Below are positions 35,099-43,984 of a stretch of 64,000 nucleotides of DNA, piece after piece. The position numbers and the translations under genes were made by a program. The DNA is from Bog-105 sp965277435. Its GTDB lineage: Bacteria > Acidobacteriota > Terriglobia > Bryobacterales > Bryobacteraceae. The first letter of the stretch is position 1. Each line of letters starts with the position of its first letter. The DNA lies in assembly GCA_965277435.1 (NCBI GenBank), contig OZ255821.1, forward strand, positions 2,418,001 through 2,482,000. The letters are read 5' to 3'. A model generated the notes under the pieces. That model ran no database searches. It was not told where the DNA came from and saw nothing but the letters and a program-made list of their open reading frames with translations.

Positions 35099-36148
35099 TC
35101 ACCGTCGCCGCATCAAACCCGCCGTCTCATCGCCCACTCGCACCACTCGTATGTAATGGTCCGTAAACTTCAGCGCCGGATGCAGCTCCACATACGGCAT
35201 GTGGCAACCGATGCAGTCTCCCGCCGCCCGCGCATCCACATGTCCCACTTTTTCCGCCCCGCCTCCATGGCAGCTCCGGCATTTGGCGTTATAAAAACCC
35301 GCATCATTCCGCCGCGCATCCTGGTGCGCCACGTGGCAAGTGGTACACGACAGCTGCCCCGATGCGAAACAACGGCTTTTCTCCAACCGCAGCGGCTGAA
35401 ACCGCACATCCTCCAACTGCGAGTCATCCACCGGAGCCTTTAGCCGGTGACACCCCCCGCAAAACGCCACCTGCGCCCGCGCGCTCATCTTTCCCGGATT
35501 CGAAACGACGCCCTTCCCGCGCGCCGCATGTTCCAGCGCCCCCGCATGGCACCGCTCGCACTGCACCCCCGGCTGCACGGCTCCTCCTGTTGAATGACAC
35601 CCAATGCACTCCGCCAATGCTTTAGCACTCTGCGCCACCCCCAACGCCGCCCCCGCACTCGCCGACGCCCCACCCGGCTGCCCAATCGTAATGCCATACT
35701 GCCCCAGCTGCGGAAAATAACTGATCCTTGATTCCAGCGTCCGGCCGTCAGCGGTCTTCACCAGCGGTGTCTGCCCCTGCGCTCCCGCGCCCATGACCCA
35801 TTCGATCGTTCCCTGCGCCCGCTCGTCCCCGCGCTCCGCCGTCATCGTGACGCCCATCCAATCGCGCCCAAATGAAAATTCGAACCCGCCTCCTGGTTCC
35901 CGCAACGCCCGGTCCGGCAGATTCTTTCCAAACTCGCTCTCCCCCGCCGGCATCATGGCATGCGCCATCCGTGTCCCCGCATGGCTCTTTGCCTCTGCCG
36001 GATGACACGTGACACACTCCTGCCCGGAAACCGACACCCAACACCAAATCGCCAGCATGCTCAAACCGAGCTGGAAGCGTAAGCGACCTGGTACGGCCGC
36101 TTTAATCCTCCCTATCCGCGTTGATCTGCGTCCATCAGCGGCCAGCAT
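35099..36148 (-). CDS. Heptahaem c-type cytochrome
   Basis: 349 residues from ATG 36148. Contains seven CXXCH haem sites in order: CVTCH, CIGCH, CERCH, CGGCH, CTTCH, CRSCH, CIGCH. A hydrophobic export segment (LSMLAIWCWVSVSG) directly precedes the first haem. The spacing and the doubled CxxCH blocks resemble the cytochrome c554/NrfB-like multihaem family. The start ATG lies inside a 10-bp-periodic repeat; a second ATG just before the hydrophobic core is an alternative. It follows the TPR gene by 8 bp, so the two form an operon. A likely periplasmic electron carrier. Confidence 0.85.
   Translation of the reverse strand: MLAADGRRSTRIGRIKAAVPGRLRFQLGLSMLAIWCWVSVSGQECVTCHPAEAKSHAGTRMAHAMMPAGESEFGKNLPDRALREPGGGFEFSFGRDWMGVTMTAERGDERAQGTIEWVMGAGAQGQTPLVKTADGRTLESRISYFPQLGQYGITIGQPGGASASAGAALGVAQSAKALAECIGCHSTGGAVQPGVQCERCHAGALEHAARGKGVVSNPGKMSARAQVAFCGGCHRLKAPVDDSQLEDVRFQPLRLEKSRCFASGQLSCTTCHVAHQDARRNDAGFYNAKCRSCHGGGAEKVGHVDARAAGDCIGCHMPYVELHPALKFTDHYIRVVRVGDETAGLMRRR
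36114..36147 (-). repeat. 10-bp-periodic intergenic repeat, copy A
   Basis: Three 10-bp units of the form ATCNGCGTNN (plus-strand view: ATCCGCGTTG, ATCTGCGTCC, ATCAGCGGCC), followed by AGCA. Same arrangement as 43949-43980 and 45245-45278. On the gene strand it overlaps the start of the cytochrome CDS. Confidence 0.75.
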
Positions 36149-36156
36149 TTGATTTC

Positions 36157-37023
36157 TCAACCTGGCGGCTCGCGCATCGCCTTCCACCTCTCCAACACCG
36201 ACCGCCCTTCGTCCTTTTTGCCTTCCACCATCAGCGTCTGTCCCAACAAATAGGTCGCCGACGCATTCTGCGGATCGATCTTCAACGCCCGCCGCAAAAT
36301 CCCCTCGGCATTTATATAGTCCCCCTTTTTGAAGTAGCACTTGCCCAGCAAAATGAACGGCCCACTGAAATCCGGGTTCAGCCACACCGCCCGCTGCAAA
36401 TCCGGAATCGCCTGCCCCCACTTCTCCTGCCGGCTATACGCATCTCCCCGCCGGTACCACGCCATCGAGAAATTCGGATTGATCGCCAGTTCCTCGCTCA
36501 TGGCCGCTATCGCCTCGTCCACTTTCCCCCTGGCGATCGCAATCTCGCCCAGTAGGAAATGCGCCTCCGGCAGCTTCGGGTCAATCGCTACCGCCCGCTG
36601 CACTTCTTGGAGCGCCTGCTCCTCAAAGTCTTTCTTCAGCATCATCTGCCCCGCTACCAGGTGGCCCGCCGCCGAACTCGCCTCTACGCCGAACAACCGC
36701 GCAAACGCCGCCCGTGACTTGTCCTCCTCCTTCGCCTGCAGAAACGCGTACCCCAACATATAATTGGCCTCGTTCACCCCCGGCACCCGCTCCAGCCACG
36801 GAATCGCCTTCGGCGCTTGCGACAGCAAAAAGTAGCTCTGTCCGATCAGCAGCGCCGATTCCCGAAACTCCGCCGACTGCTCATTCTCCCCCTTGGCCGC
36901 CTGTTCGAGCGCCTGCACCGCCTCGGCGTACTTCTGCTCCTTATATAGGTTCAATCCCCGCTGATGCTCCGCACTCACTCCTCCGGCAACTGCCCAGAGG
37001 ACCCCGATCACAAGCTGCAACAT
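36157..37023 (-). CDS. TPR-repeat secreted protein
   Basis: 288 residues from ATG 37023, which starts a signal peptide (MLQLVIGVLWAVAGGVSA). About six tetratricopeptide repeats follow, with typical GLNLYKEQKYAEAVQALEQA, LGEIAIARGKVDEAI, WYRRGDAYSRQEKWGQAI, LGKCYFKKGDYINAEGIL and ATYLLGQTLMVEGKKDEG. Acts as a protein-protein scaffold outside the cytoplasm. It is encoded 8 bp before the heptahaem cytochrome, suggesting assembly or docking of that cytochrome. Divergent from the large TonB receptor. Confidence 0.88.
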   Translation of the reverse strand: MLQLVIGVLWAVAGGVSAEHQRGLNLYKEQKYAEAVQALEQAAKGENEQSAEFRESALLIGQSYFLLSQAPKAIPWLERVPGVNEANYMLGYAFLQAKEEDKSRAAFARLFGVEASSAAGHLVAGQMMLKKDFEEQALQEVQRAVAIDPKLPEAHFLLGEIAIARGKVDEAIAAMSEELAINPNFSMAWYRRGDAYSRQEKWGQAIPDLQRAVWLNPDFSGPFILLGKCYFKKGDYINAEGILRRALKIDPQNASATYLLGQTLMVEGKKDEGRSVLERWKAMREPPG

Positions 37024-37248
37024 ATTGAAAAGTATAGATTCACCCCAAATTCCTACCGATTTCAATAATCGGAAGCGCTTACAGGACGGAAGTCAAGTCC
37101 TCCACAAAAAAACTGAGTATCTAGTACAACTTTCGGGCTACAAAATCCCACAAATGAACTACACTACATTCCAGATGTATGCTGCCAATCGGTCCGTTGC
37201 ACCAGGACGTAGCAGCAGTCTTAGAGGTTAGAGCTTCCAAGGAGAAGT

Positions 37249-40200
37249 ATGTTCAGGATTTCAAAGGGTCTTTCGTTTTGTATCTGTATCGCACTCGCTC
37301 TATTTGCCCTATCGAGCCGTAGCGTCTCCGCCCAACAGGTTTTCGGCAGCATCATCGGCACCGTCACTGATTCCAGCGGTTCCGCTGTGGCCAACGCTAA
37401 GGTCACTATCACCGATGCGACCAAAGGCACCTCTTCCCAGGTCACTACTAATGACTCGGGAAGCTACACCAAAGGTCAACTGATTCCCGACACCTACAAG
37501 GTGACCATCGAGGCGCCCGGGTTCCAGAAGGTCGTATCAAGCGATCTGATCGTTCAGGTCGACCAGTCCGCGCAGTTTAACGCTGCCCTGCAGGTCGGCG
37601 ACGTGAATCAAACCGTCGAAGTCACGGCAGCCTCTCCTCTACTGCAGACCGATCGCGCCGACGTGGCGCAGACCTTCACCGCCCAGCAGATTTCGCAATT
37701 GCCGAGCATCGGCCGCAACCTGCAGGCGTTCGAACTTCTGGATCCGGGCACCGTTAAAGTGGGATGGTCGCACGCTGCAGACGAAAATCCACAAGGCAGC
37801 CAGCAGATCGAGGTCAACGGCCAACCGTTCTACGCCACCGGTTACTATTTGGACGGCACCGTGAACCAGGACCCTATCCTGGGGATCATTGTCATCAATC
37901 CAACTTTCGATTCGGTCAGTGAAGTCAAACAAGCCAATCAGGATTACGACGCTGAGTTCGACACCTTTAGCGCCGGACTTTTGACTTACTCTACGAAGTC
38001 GGGCACCAACGCCTTCCACGGCGACGCCTTCGAATACATCTTCCTGAATACCCCAGGATTCCAGGACTTTGGACGCAATCCGTTTACCGAGAACAGCCCG
38101 ATCGGCGGACATGCTGGCGCTTTTACCCCAACCACTCGCGAGAACCAGTACGGTGGCTCGCTTTCTGGCCGAGTCATTAAAGACAAGCTTTTCTTTTTCG
38201 CCGATGCCCAGTTGACCCGCAACACCAAGGGCGGCTCGGTGCTCACCAGCGTTCCCACTGCCAATGATCGTATCGGTAACCTGAGCGACTGGCTCCAGGC
38301 TTCACCCGGTTACCCTGGTTGTCTCACCGCCAAAGCGGGCTGTCTGTATCAGCTTTATGACCCAAGTACAGGCAATCCGACGACAGGTGTCGGCCGCACT
38401 CCTTTTGCCAATAACCAAATACCCATGGCCCGGCTTAGCCAGCAAGCACAGAATTTACTGAACTTCTTTCCCATGCCTAACGCTGCCGTGAGCGGCAACG
38501 TCCCCTTCAACAACTACACCAACAGCGGTGCAGCCGCTATCGCGGGCAATCAATGGGATACCCGCTGGGACTACTACCTCAACGAGAAAAACACCTTCTT
38601 CGGACGTTATAGCTACGCGGGTTTCACGCTGAGCGCGCCCGGCGCGTTCGGTCTGCAGGCTGGAGGTCCAAATTTCAATAACGCCAACTATGCCGGCAGT
38701 TCGCAAGCTTTGAACCAAAGCGGGTCGGCAGGTTGGACGTACACCGCCAATCCAACGCTGATTAATGAATTCCGCTTCGGCTATCTCCGATACCACGTCA
38801 CTGATGTTCCGAACGGCGTTGGTACCAGCCCCGCTACCGCGGCCGGCATTCCCAATCTCAACAACGACAACTTCTACACCTCGGGTTTGCCCGCCTTCAA
38901 CATCGACAACCCCGGCGGCACCAATCCGGGACAGAACGGCAATATGGCTATCGGCTATTCACTGACTAACAATCAGTGCAATTGCCCTTTGACAGAATTC
39001 GAACGTCAATATCAGTTTGTTGACAACATCAGCAAAGTCCGGGGAAATCACAGCTTCAAGTTTGGCGCGGACATCAGGTACGCGGAAAATCTCCGTGTAC
39101 CTAGCGACAATCATCGGTCCGGTGAGCTTCACTTCAACGACAGTATGACGGCTCTGGGGGATGGTTCTGGGTCTTATACTGCCGGCCTTGGATTAGGAAG
39201 CTTCTTGCTCGGGGATGTTACCAGCTTCAATCGTTACGTCAGCTCAAGCACTGACGCCGAGGAGCGCCAAAAACGCTGGTTCTGGTACGCGCAGGATGAA
39301 TGGCGTCCAAATTCTAAACTTACGGTCACCTACGGCGTTCGTTGGGAGATGGTCTTTCCGGAGACTGTGAACGGTCCAGCGAATGGAGCTGAGTATAACC
39401 TCAATACCGGTCTGCTAGACGTATTTGGTACCGGCTTAAACAGTGGACACGGCTACCAGAACATGAACTGGCACAATTTTGCTCCACGCCTTGGAATTGC
39501 TTACCAGATCACTCCAAAGACGGTCATTCGCGCAGGTTACGGCTGGTCTTATAGCCTGGGCACTTTTGGCTCTACCTTTGGGCACAATGTAACCCAAAAC
39601 CCACCTGTACTAGCAAACCAGGCACTAACGCAATCGCAAACGTGCGGCAACAGCTTCTGCGATGTCTTTAATCTCGCCGCCGGACCACCGGCCCCTCCCA
39701 CCTACAACGTCAGTCCGCAAGGCACGTTGCCTTGTCCGTCCGGAATCGACTGCAAGACACGGCCCGGCACCTTCACAATGCCCGTTGTCTACGCTTACAA
39801 CTTCACTGTGCAGCGGCAGCTAACAAGCAAAATTTCTGCAACTGGTGGTTATGTGGGAAATTCTGGCCGACATACAGGAGCCGGACTGGGAAATAGCTTT
39901 GACAACAACACCCCGTATTTTCTTCCTGGCTTCCAAAACCGCCAGAATGACCTTCGTCCTTTCGACGGACTGCTAGGGCCCAGATACAATTACGGAAATA
40001 GCTCTAGTATTGATAACTACTGCAACTGCGCCAATAGTCGCTATGATTCGTTCCAGGGTACAGTGACCATCAAGGGATCTTCCGGGCTCAGCTTGCAAGC
40101 TAACTACACCTATCAACTCGCGCAAGGAGACGGTTTTGGTCCTAGCGCTTCCTATACGTTCTTGTACGATCGCTCCCTCGGGTATGTTGATAACGGTGAG

Positions 40201-40797
40201 TTCCCCCGCCAGCAGTGGGTACTCGCCGGCAACTACGACATTCCATTTGGACGCGGTCGAAAGTACGGTGGGAGCACCAATCGCTTCGTAGATGCGGTGC
40301 TTGGTGGGTGGAATCTCAGTAGCATCTTTACCTACTACAGCGGTCGTCCATTCTACCCGACAATCGATAATTACGGAGCTAACTCGCAGCCTTACACCGG
40401 TCCGAACAACGTGCCGGACATCGGCACCGGAAGTCCGTACTCGTCCAGCCAGAATCGCGCTCACTGGATCAATGGTCAATCGACAGCTCAACTGCAATCC
40501 GGCACCGGACCGTTCAAGTTCCCGGCATCGAACACGTTTGGTAATTATCCAATCAACCAGATCTTCGGACCGCAATTTGTGAATGTGGACGCTTCTGTCA
40601 TGAAGCAGTTCAGCATTACAGAGCGAATCAAGTTTACGCTCCGCATGGACGCAACCAACTCGTTTAACCACGCGAACCTCGACAACCCAAATGCCGATCT
40701 GCAAAGCGCCACCGCTGGTCAGATCACCAACATCGCATTCAACGGCAGCGGCGCTTCCATGCGTCGCCTCCAATACTCCGGCGTATTTAGCTGGTAA
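37249..40797 (+). CDS. Oar-like TonB-dependent receptor
   Basis: 1182 residues. A signal peptide (about 1-29, ending SVSA) is followed by a carboxypeptidase-regulatory-like Ig fold (GSIIGTVTDSSGSAVANAKVTI), a plug domain (about 125-230; QTFTAQQISQLPSIGRN) and a large barrel ending in FSW. A strong ribosome site AAGGAG precedes ATG by 3 bp. These Acidobacterial receptors import or present large substrates, often glycans or peptides. It sits inside the cytochrome/TPR cluster but is on the opposite strand. Confidence 0.93.
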   Translation: MFRISKGLSFCICIALALFALSSRSVSAQQVFGSIIGTVTDSSGSAVANAKVTITDATKGTSSQVTTNDSGSYTKGQLIPDTYKVTIEAPGFQKVVSSDLIVQVDQSAQFNAALQVGDVNQTVEVTAASPLLQTDRADVAQTFTAQQISQLPSIGRNLQAFELLDPGTVKVGWSHAADENPQGSQQIEVNGQPFYATGYYLDGTVNQDPILGIIVINPTFDSVSEVKQANQDYDAEFDTFSAGLLTYSTKSGTNAFHGDAFEYIFLNTPGFQDFGRNPFTENSPIGGHAGAFTPTTRENQYGGSLSGRVIKDKLFFFADAQLTRNTKGGSVLTSVPTANDRIGNLSDWLQASPGYPGCLTAKAGCLYQLYDPSTGNPTTGVGRTPFANNQIPMARLSQQAQNLLNFFPMPNAAVSGNVPFNNYTNSGAAAIAGNQWDTRWDYYLNEKNTFFGRYSYAGFTLSAPGAFGLQAGGPNFNNANYAGSSQALNQSGSAGWTYTANPTLINEFRFGYLRYHVTDVPNGVGTSPATAAGIPNLNNDNFYTSGLPAFNIDNPGGTNPGQNGNMAIGYSLTNNQCNCPLTEFERQYQFVDNISKVRGNHSFKFGADIRYAENLRVPSDNHRSGELHFNDSMTALGDGSGSYTAGLGLGSFLLGDVTSFNRYVSSSTDAEERQKRWFWYAQDEWRPNSKLTVTYGVRWEMVFPETVNGPANGAEYNLNTGLLDVFGTGLNSGHGYQNMNWHNFAPRLGIAYQITPKTVIRAGYGWSYSLGTFGSTFGHNVTQNPPVLANQALTQSQTCGNSFCDVFNLAAGPPAPPTYNVSPQGTLPCPSGIDCKTRPGTFTMPVVYAYNFTVQRQLTSKISATGGYVGNSGRHTGAGLGNSFDNNTPYFLPGFQNRQNDLRPFDGLLGPRYNYGNSSSIDNYCNCANSRYDSFQGTVTIKGSSGLSLQANYTYQLAQGDGFGPSASYTFLYDRSLGYVDNGEFPRQQWVLAGNYDIPFGRGRKYGGSTNRFVDAVLGGWNLSSIFTYYSGRPFYPTIDNYGANSQPYTGPNNVPDIGTGSPYSSSQNRAHWINGQSTAQLQSGTGPFKFPASNTFGNYPINQIFGPQFVNVDASVMKQFSITERIKFTLRMDATNSFNHANLDNPNADLQSATAGQITNIAFNGSGASMRRLQYSGVFSW

Positions 40798-40825
40798 GCG
40801 CGCGCACAAACCAAAACTTAAGACC

Positions 40826-40856
40826 AAACGGCAGGGCGAGAGGCCTGCCGTTTGCA
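40826..40856 (+). terminator. Rho-independent terminator of the TonB receptor gene
   Basis: A perfect 10-bp stem AAACGGCAGG / CCTGCCGTTT with the loop GCGAGAGG lies 28 bp after the receptor stop. The stem ends in TTT and is followed by GCATTTA, so the T-tract is short but the stem is strong. Confidence 0.75.
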
Positions 40857-40945
40857 TTTACATAACACCCCCTGTAATGAACGATCATTAAGGCTCAACC
40901 AGAAACGTCCGCAAATCCTTCCCAACAGCCTCTAGGCGGAGCTTT

Positions 40946-41175
40946 ATGAGTGTGAGCATTAACATCCCCGACGAGCTTACAACGAGGCCTTGGCAATCGC
41001 TAACATTCAGCATCTCTCGGTTGGTGATTAGGTTCTCGCGTCCGCTTTCGTCGCCCAGTTAGCGGCCTAGGACCGCCTGAAGGACATAGCCAAGACAGCC
41101 GGGGAAATTCCTGGCGGTCCTCGATAAGGCCTCAGACGTGAAGCCGGAGGAATTTGACGGCTTTGACCAACAAAA
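40946..41175 (+). pseudogene. Decayed antitoxin gene
   Basis: Starts ATGAGTGTGAGCATT (MSVSINIPDEL), then continues in a shifted frame as NEALAIANIQHLSVGD, VLASAFVAQLAA and DRLKDIAKTAG with in-frame stops between them, and then as KFLAVLDKASDVKPEEFDGFD in a third frame. The order and character of the pieces fit one short antitoxin-like protein broken by at least two frameshifts and two stops. It abuts the vapB promoter. Confidence 0.55.
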
Positions 41176-41180
41176 GATAC

Positions 41181-41190
41181 GGTATATACC
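41181..41190 (+). promoter_or_regulatory. Candidate VapB operator palindrome
   Basis: GGTATATACC is a perfect 10-bp palindrome lying 16 bp before the vapB ATG, where autoregulatory VapB/AbrB antitoxins normally bind. The TATA core may also serve as the -10 element. Confidence 0.5.
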
Positions 41191-41206
41191 TTGTTATGCT
41201 GCATGT

Positions 41207-41455
41207 ATGTCTCAAGCCAAAGCCAAACTCTTCAATAACGGCCGCAGTCAGGCCGTGCGACTCCCGGTCGCCTTTCGCTTCGAGGGCACAGAGGTTTATA
41301 TTCGCCGCGATGCGGCGTCAGGCGACGTGATCTTGTCTCGTAAGCCGCAGGATTGGAGTGAATTTCTCGTGTTGCGCGATGTCAATGATCCGAACATTGC
41401 CGAGTTTTTGGCCGACCGGGTAGACGAACCCCCACAAAAACGGGAGCTTTTTTGA
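41207..41455 (+). CDS. vapB: VapB-type (AbrB/SpoVT) antitoxin
   Basis: 82 residues. The N-terminal swapped-hairpin AbrB domain reads AKAKLFNNGRSQAVRLPVAFRFEGTEVYIRRD, and the C-terminal tail is acidic and toxin-binding. Start ATG 41207 (MSQAKAKL) is preferred over the upstream frame, which reads out of the decayed antitoxin. The partner toxin gene follows after 94 bp, an unusual gap filled by an 81-bp hairpin repeat. Confidence 0.88.
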   Translation: MSQAKAKLFNNGRSQAVRLPVAFRFEGTEVYIRRDAASGDVILSRKPQDWSEFLVLRDVNDPNIAEFLADRVDEPPQKRELF

Positions 41456-41466
41456 GAACTTGGCAG

Positions 41467-41547
41467 CACAACGGACTCGCGACCCGCGCCCAAGTCCGCC
41501 GAAGTTCCTCTTTCGTCTGGCGGCGCGGGATTGCGGCCTGTGCTTGC
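41467..41547 (+). repeat. 81-bp hairpin repeat, copy 2, inserted between vapB and vapC
   Basis: Matches the reverse complement of 17619-17699 at 73 of 81 positions. It occupies nearly the entire gap between vapB and the vapC start (GTG 41550), where such operons usually overlap or leave only a few bases. The internal inverted repeat (GCGACCCGCGCC against GGCGCGGGATTGC) would form a hairpin in the mRNA. Confidence 0.72.
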
Positions 41548-41549
41548 CT

Positions 41550-41944
41550 GTGAGTTCTGCCTACCTGCTCGATACGAATGTTTCGAGCGACCTTATCCGC
41601 AGCACCAAACTGACAAGAAGATATCAAAGATCCCGACCTCGCAGCTATCCATCTCCTCAATCACGGAAGCGGAGATCCGCTATGGGCTCGCTCGAAAACC
41701 AGGCGCAACGAACCTTCATCAGCTCGCGCGATTGTTCCTGCAAACTGTGGACATCCGCGATTTCGATTCCTCGGCTGCAGGTAGCTACGCCCATTTGCGA
41801 ACCTCTTACGAACAAGCCGGACTCTCAGTCGGAAACCTCGACGCGCTTATCGCAGCCCACGCCCACTCCCTCGGGTTGACTCTCGTAACCCGCGATGCCG
41901 CTCTCCTCCGCCTTCGCCCCTGGATCCAAGTCGAGCAGTGGTGA
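41550..41944 (+). pseudogene. vapC: VapC-type PIN-domain toxin, frameshifted
   Basis: Starts at GTG 41550 (SSAYLLDTNVSSDLIRS) with the first PIN Asp. At about 41605-41625 the sense continues in another frame: KISKIPTSQLSISSITEAEIRYGLARK, then GLSVGNLDALIAAHAHSLGLTLVTRDAALL. All four acidic residues of the PIN ribonuclease (D, E, D, D) survive but are split by a single-base deletion. The antitoxin gene upstream is intact, so the module is probably inactive as a toxin. Confidence 0.72.
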
Positions 41945-41955
41945 TCGAGAGAATT

Positions 41956-42204
41956 TCAGCTCAATCGTTCCGGCGGAATCCGGTCGATCAACTTACGCAG
42001 TCCATCCAGCAAATTGTCGATGTTCTTCTTCTGATCTTGCAGGTGTGTATGCATCATTTCATGATCTCTGGCGAGACCATCTTCCCGATTGGCGAGGGCG
42101 TCCATCCGTTCCGTAATCGACGCTAACGTCTTCCAGATACGATCATGCTCTTCCCAGTTGCGTTTCCAAGGCTCACCAAATTCGGAACCATTCGCATCGG
42201 CCAT
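41956..42204 (-). CDS. Small coiled-coil hypothetical protein
   Basis: 82 residues, highly charged, no signal peptide. The C-terminal two-thirds is a predicted coiled coil (RIWKTLASITERMDALAN, HLQDQKKNIDNLLDGLRKLIDRIPPERL). No family recognised. Convergent with the vapC remnant and upstream of the CRTAC1 gene by 25 bp on the same strand. Confidence 0.55.
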   Translation of the reverse strand: MADANGSEFGEPWKRNWEEHDRIWKTLASITERMDALANREDGLARDHEMMHTHLQDQKKNIDNLLDGLRKLIDRIPPERLS

Positions 42205-42229
42205 AAGAGAAGTATAGTCCGGCTCCCGC

Positions 42230-43948
42230 TTACTTAGCCGATCCCTCCACCACTCGTACCACCTGCCCCGCTTTCACCCCGATTAACTTATCAACCACCC
42301 CGCTCGGCCAATGCACTTCCACATCCGCCTTCGCCGCCGCCCCCAATCCGAAATGCACCCGCAAATCGCTCTGCGAAAAGTAACTCCCTCCGCTCCGCAC
42401 CTCGTCCATCCGTCGCTTCCCGTCTGCCGTCGTGCAGTACACTCGCGCCCCAATCCCCGACCGGTTCGATTTAACTCCCACCACCTTCACCTTCAACCAT
42501 TGATTTTTCAGCGTCGAATCGCACCTCAACAATTGCGGCACATCGTTTACACAATTCACCACCACGTCTAAGTCGCCGTCATTATCGAAATCGCCGATCG
42601 CACACCCGCGTCCTGCCACCGTCTCCAGAATGCCCGGGCCGCCCAGCTGCGATACATCCTGAAATTTCCCATTCCCCACGTTGTGATACAGCACCTTCCG
42701 CTCCCGGTACCCCGATTCATTCTCCTTCTCCCGCACCTCGGGATACACATGACCGTTGCACGTCAAAATATCCGGCAGCCCGTCATTGTCGAAGTCCAAA
42801 AAACACGCGCCCCAACCCAAAAACCGAGTGTTCCTCCCCAACCCCGCCTGAAACGTCACATCTTCAAAATTGCCGCCGCCCTGGTTTTTGTAGAGCGTCG
42901 AGGTATCCCCCGCAAAGTTCGTCTTGACAATATCCAGCCGCCCTGTGCCATACACATCCGCCGCCGAAACGCCCATCCCCGCCTGGGTCTTCCCATCCGA
43001 CCCGAACGCCACGCCCCACTCGAGCGCCACATCTGTAAACGTTCCGTCATGGTTATTCTTCATTAACGCCGACGGCGACGAATCGTCCGCCACGTAAATA
43101 TCCGGCCAGCCATCCCCATCGAAGTCGCCCACCAGCACGCCCAACCCATACGTACCCTGCTTCTTCAAAATGCCCGCCCGCTCCGACACATCCGTAAACG
43201 TCCCATTCCCGTTGTTGTGGAACAGAATGTCTTTGCCGCCCTTTAGCCCCGGTGGCCCGCACGCCACTACCAGGCCCTCATACAGACACGGACCGCTCTC
43301 GGGCAACGGCGCGGTCTTCGGATCGAAATCGATATAGTTTGCTACGTACAAATCCAAATGCCCGTCACGGTCATAATCGACAAACGCGCATCCCGTATTC
43401 CAGCGCTGCAAACCCGTCCCGGTCCGTGTCGTCACCCCCGCCTGCGCCGCTACATCCGTAAACGTGCCATTCCCGTTATTCCTGTAAAGCGAACAATCGC
43501 CCCAATACGAGACAAACAAATCCTCGTGACCGTCATTGTTGTAATCGCCCGCGCACACACCCTGCCCCCAACCTGTCCGCGCCACCCCCGCCTTCACCGT
43601 AACATCGGTAAAGGTGCCATCGCGATTATTCTTGTATAACCGGCTGACCGGAGCCTCACCCAGCGCATAAGTCGTCTCGAAGCGCGTTCCATTGACAAAG
43701 AAAATGTCGAGCCAGCCATCATTGTCGTAATCGATGAAAGCCACGCCGCAGCCGGTAGTCTCGAGCAAAAACTTGTTCTTGCTCTCTGCTCCGAAGATGG
43801 TTTTCGAATGCAGCCCCGCCTCCCGAGCCACATTCACAAACTGCACCTCGAGACCCGTATCCGCCAGCAACTGATCTAACGAAAACACAGGCAGACCAGC
43901 ACACAACGACCAGACAAACCCCCTTCTGGAGAATCTTGTTCTCCTCAT
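42230..43948 (-). CDS. CRTAC1-like FG-GAP protein with ASPIC/UnbV domain, Tat-exported
   Basis: 572 residues. A twin-arginine signal (SRRGFVWSLCAGLPVFS) is followed by seven calcium-loop repeats: DYDNDGWLDI, DYNNDGHEDL, DYDRDGHLDL, DFDGDGWPDI, DVYGTGRLDI, DFDNDGLPDI, DFDNDGDLDV, indicating a seven-bladed propeller. The C-terminal ASPIC/UnbV module (NRSGIGARVYC, SGGSYFSQSDLRVHFGLG, VHWPSGVVDKL) is complete. Tat export implies folding before export. It is the last gene of the run cytochrome-TPR-CRTAC1; the ATG lies at the edge of a 10-bp-periodic repeat. Confidence 0.92.
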   Translation of the reverse strand: MRRTRFSRRGFVWSLCAGLPVFSLDQLLADTGLEVQFVNVAREAGLHSKTIFGAESKNKFLLETTGCGVAFIDYDNDGWLDIFFVNGTRFETTYALGEAPVSRLYKNNRDGTFTDVTVKAGVARTGWGQGVCAGDYNNDGHEDLFVSYWGDCSLYRNNGNGTFTDVAAQAGVTTRTGTGLQRWNTGCAFVDYDRDGHLDLYVANYIDFDPKTAPLPESGPCLYEGLVVACGPPGLKGGKDILFHNNGNGTFTDVSERAGILKKQGTYGLGVLVGDFDGDGWPDIYVADDSSPSALMKNNHDGTFTDVALEWGVAFGSDGKTQAGMGVSAADVYGTGRLDIVKTNFAGDTSTLYKNQGGGNFEDVTFQAGLGRNTRFLGWGACFLDFDNDGLPDILTCNGHVYPEVREKENESGYRERKVLYHNVGNGKFQDVSQLGGPGILETVAGRGCAIGDFDNDGDLDVVVNCVNDVPQLLRCDSTLKNQWLKVKVVGVKSNRSGIGARVYCTTADGKRRMDEVRSGGSYFSQSDLRVHFGLGAAAKADVEVHWPSGVVDKLIGVKAGQVVRVVEGSAK

Positions 43949-43980
43949 CCGCGTTCATCCGCGTTTATCTGCGGCCAATA
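43945..43980 (-). repeat. 10-bp-periodic intergenic repeat, copy B
   Basis: Plus-strand units ATCCGCGTTC, ATCCGCGTTT, ATCTGCGGCC followed by AATA. Occupies the whole 36-bp gap between the TPR gene and the CRTAC1 gene and supplies the ATG of the latter. Confidence 0.75.
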
Positions 43981-43984
43981 CAAA

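Noticed and set aside
39973..40857. 294-codon minus-strand frame
   Set aside because: Antisense of the TonB receptor's barrel; no family match.
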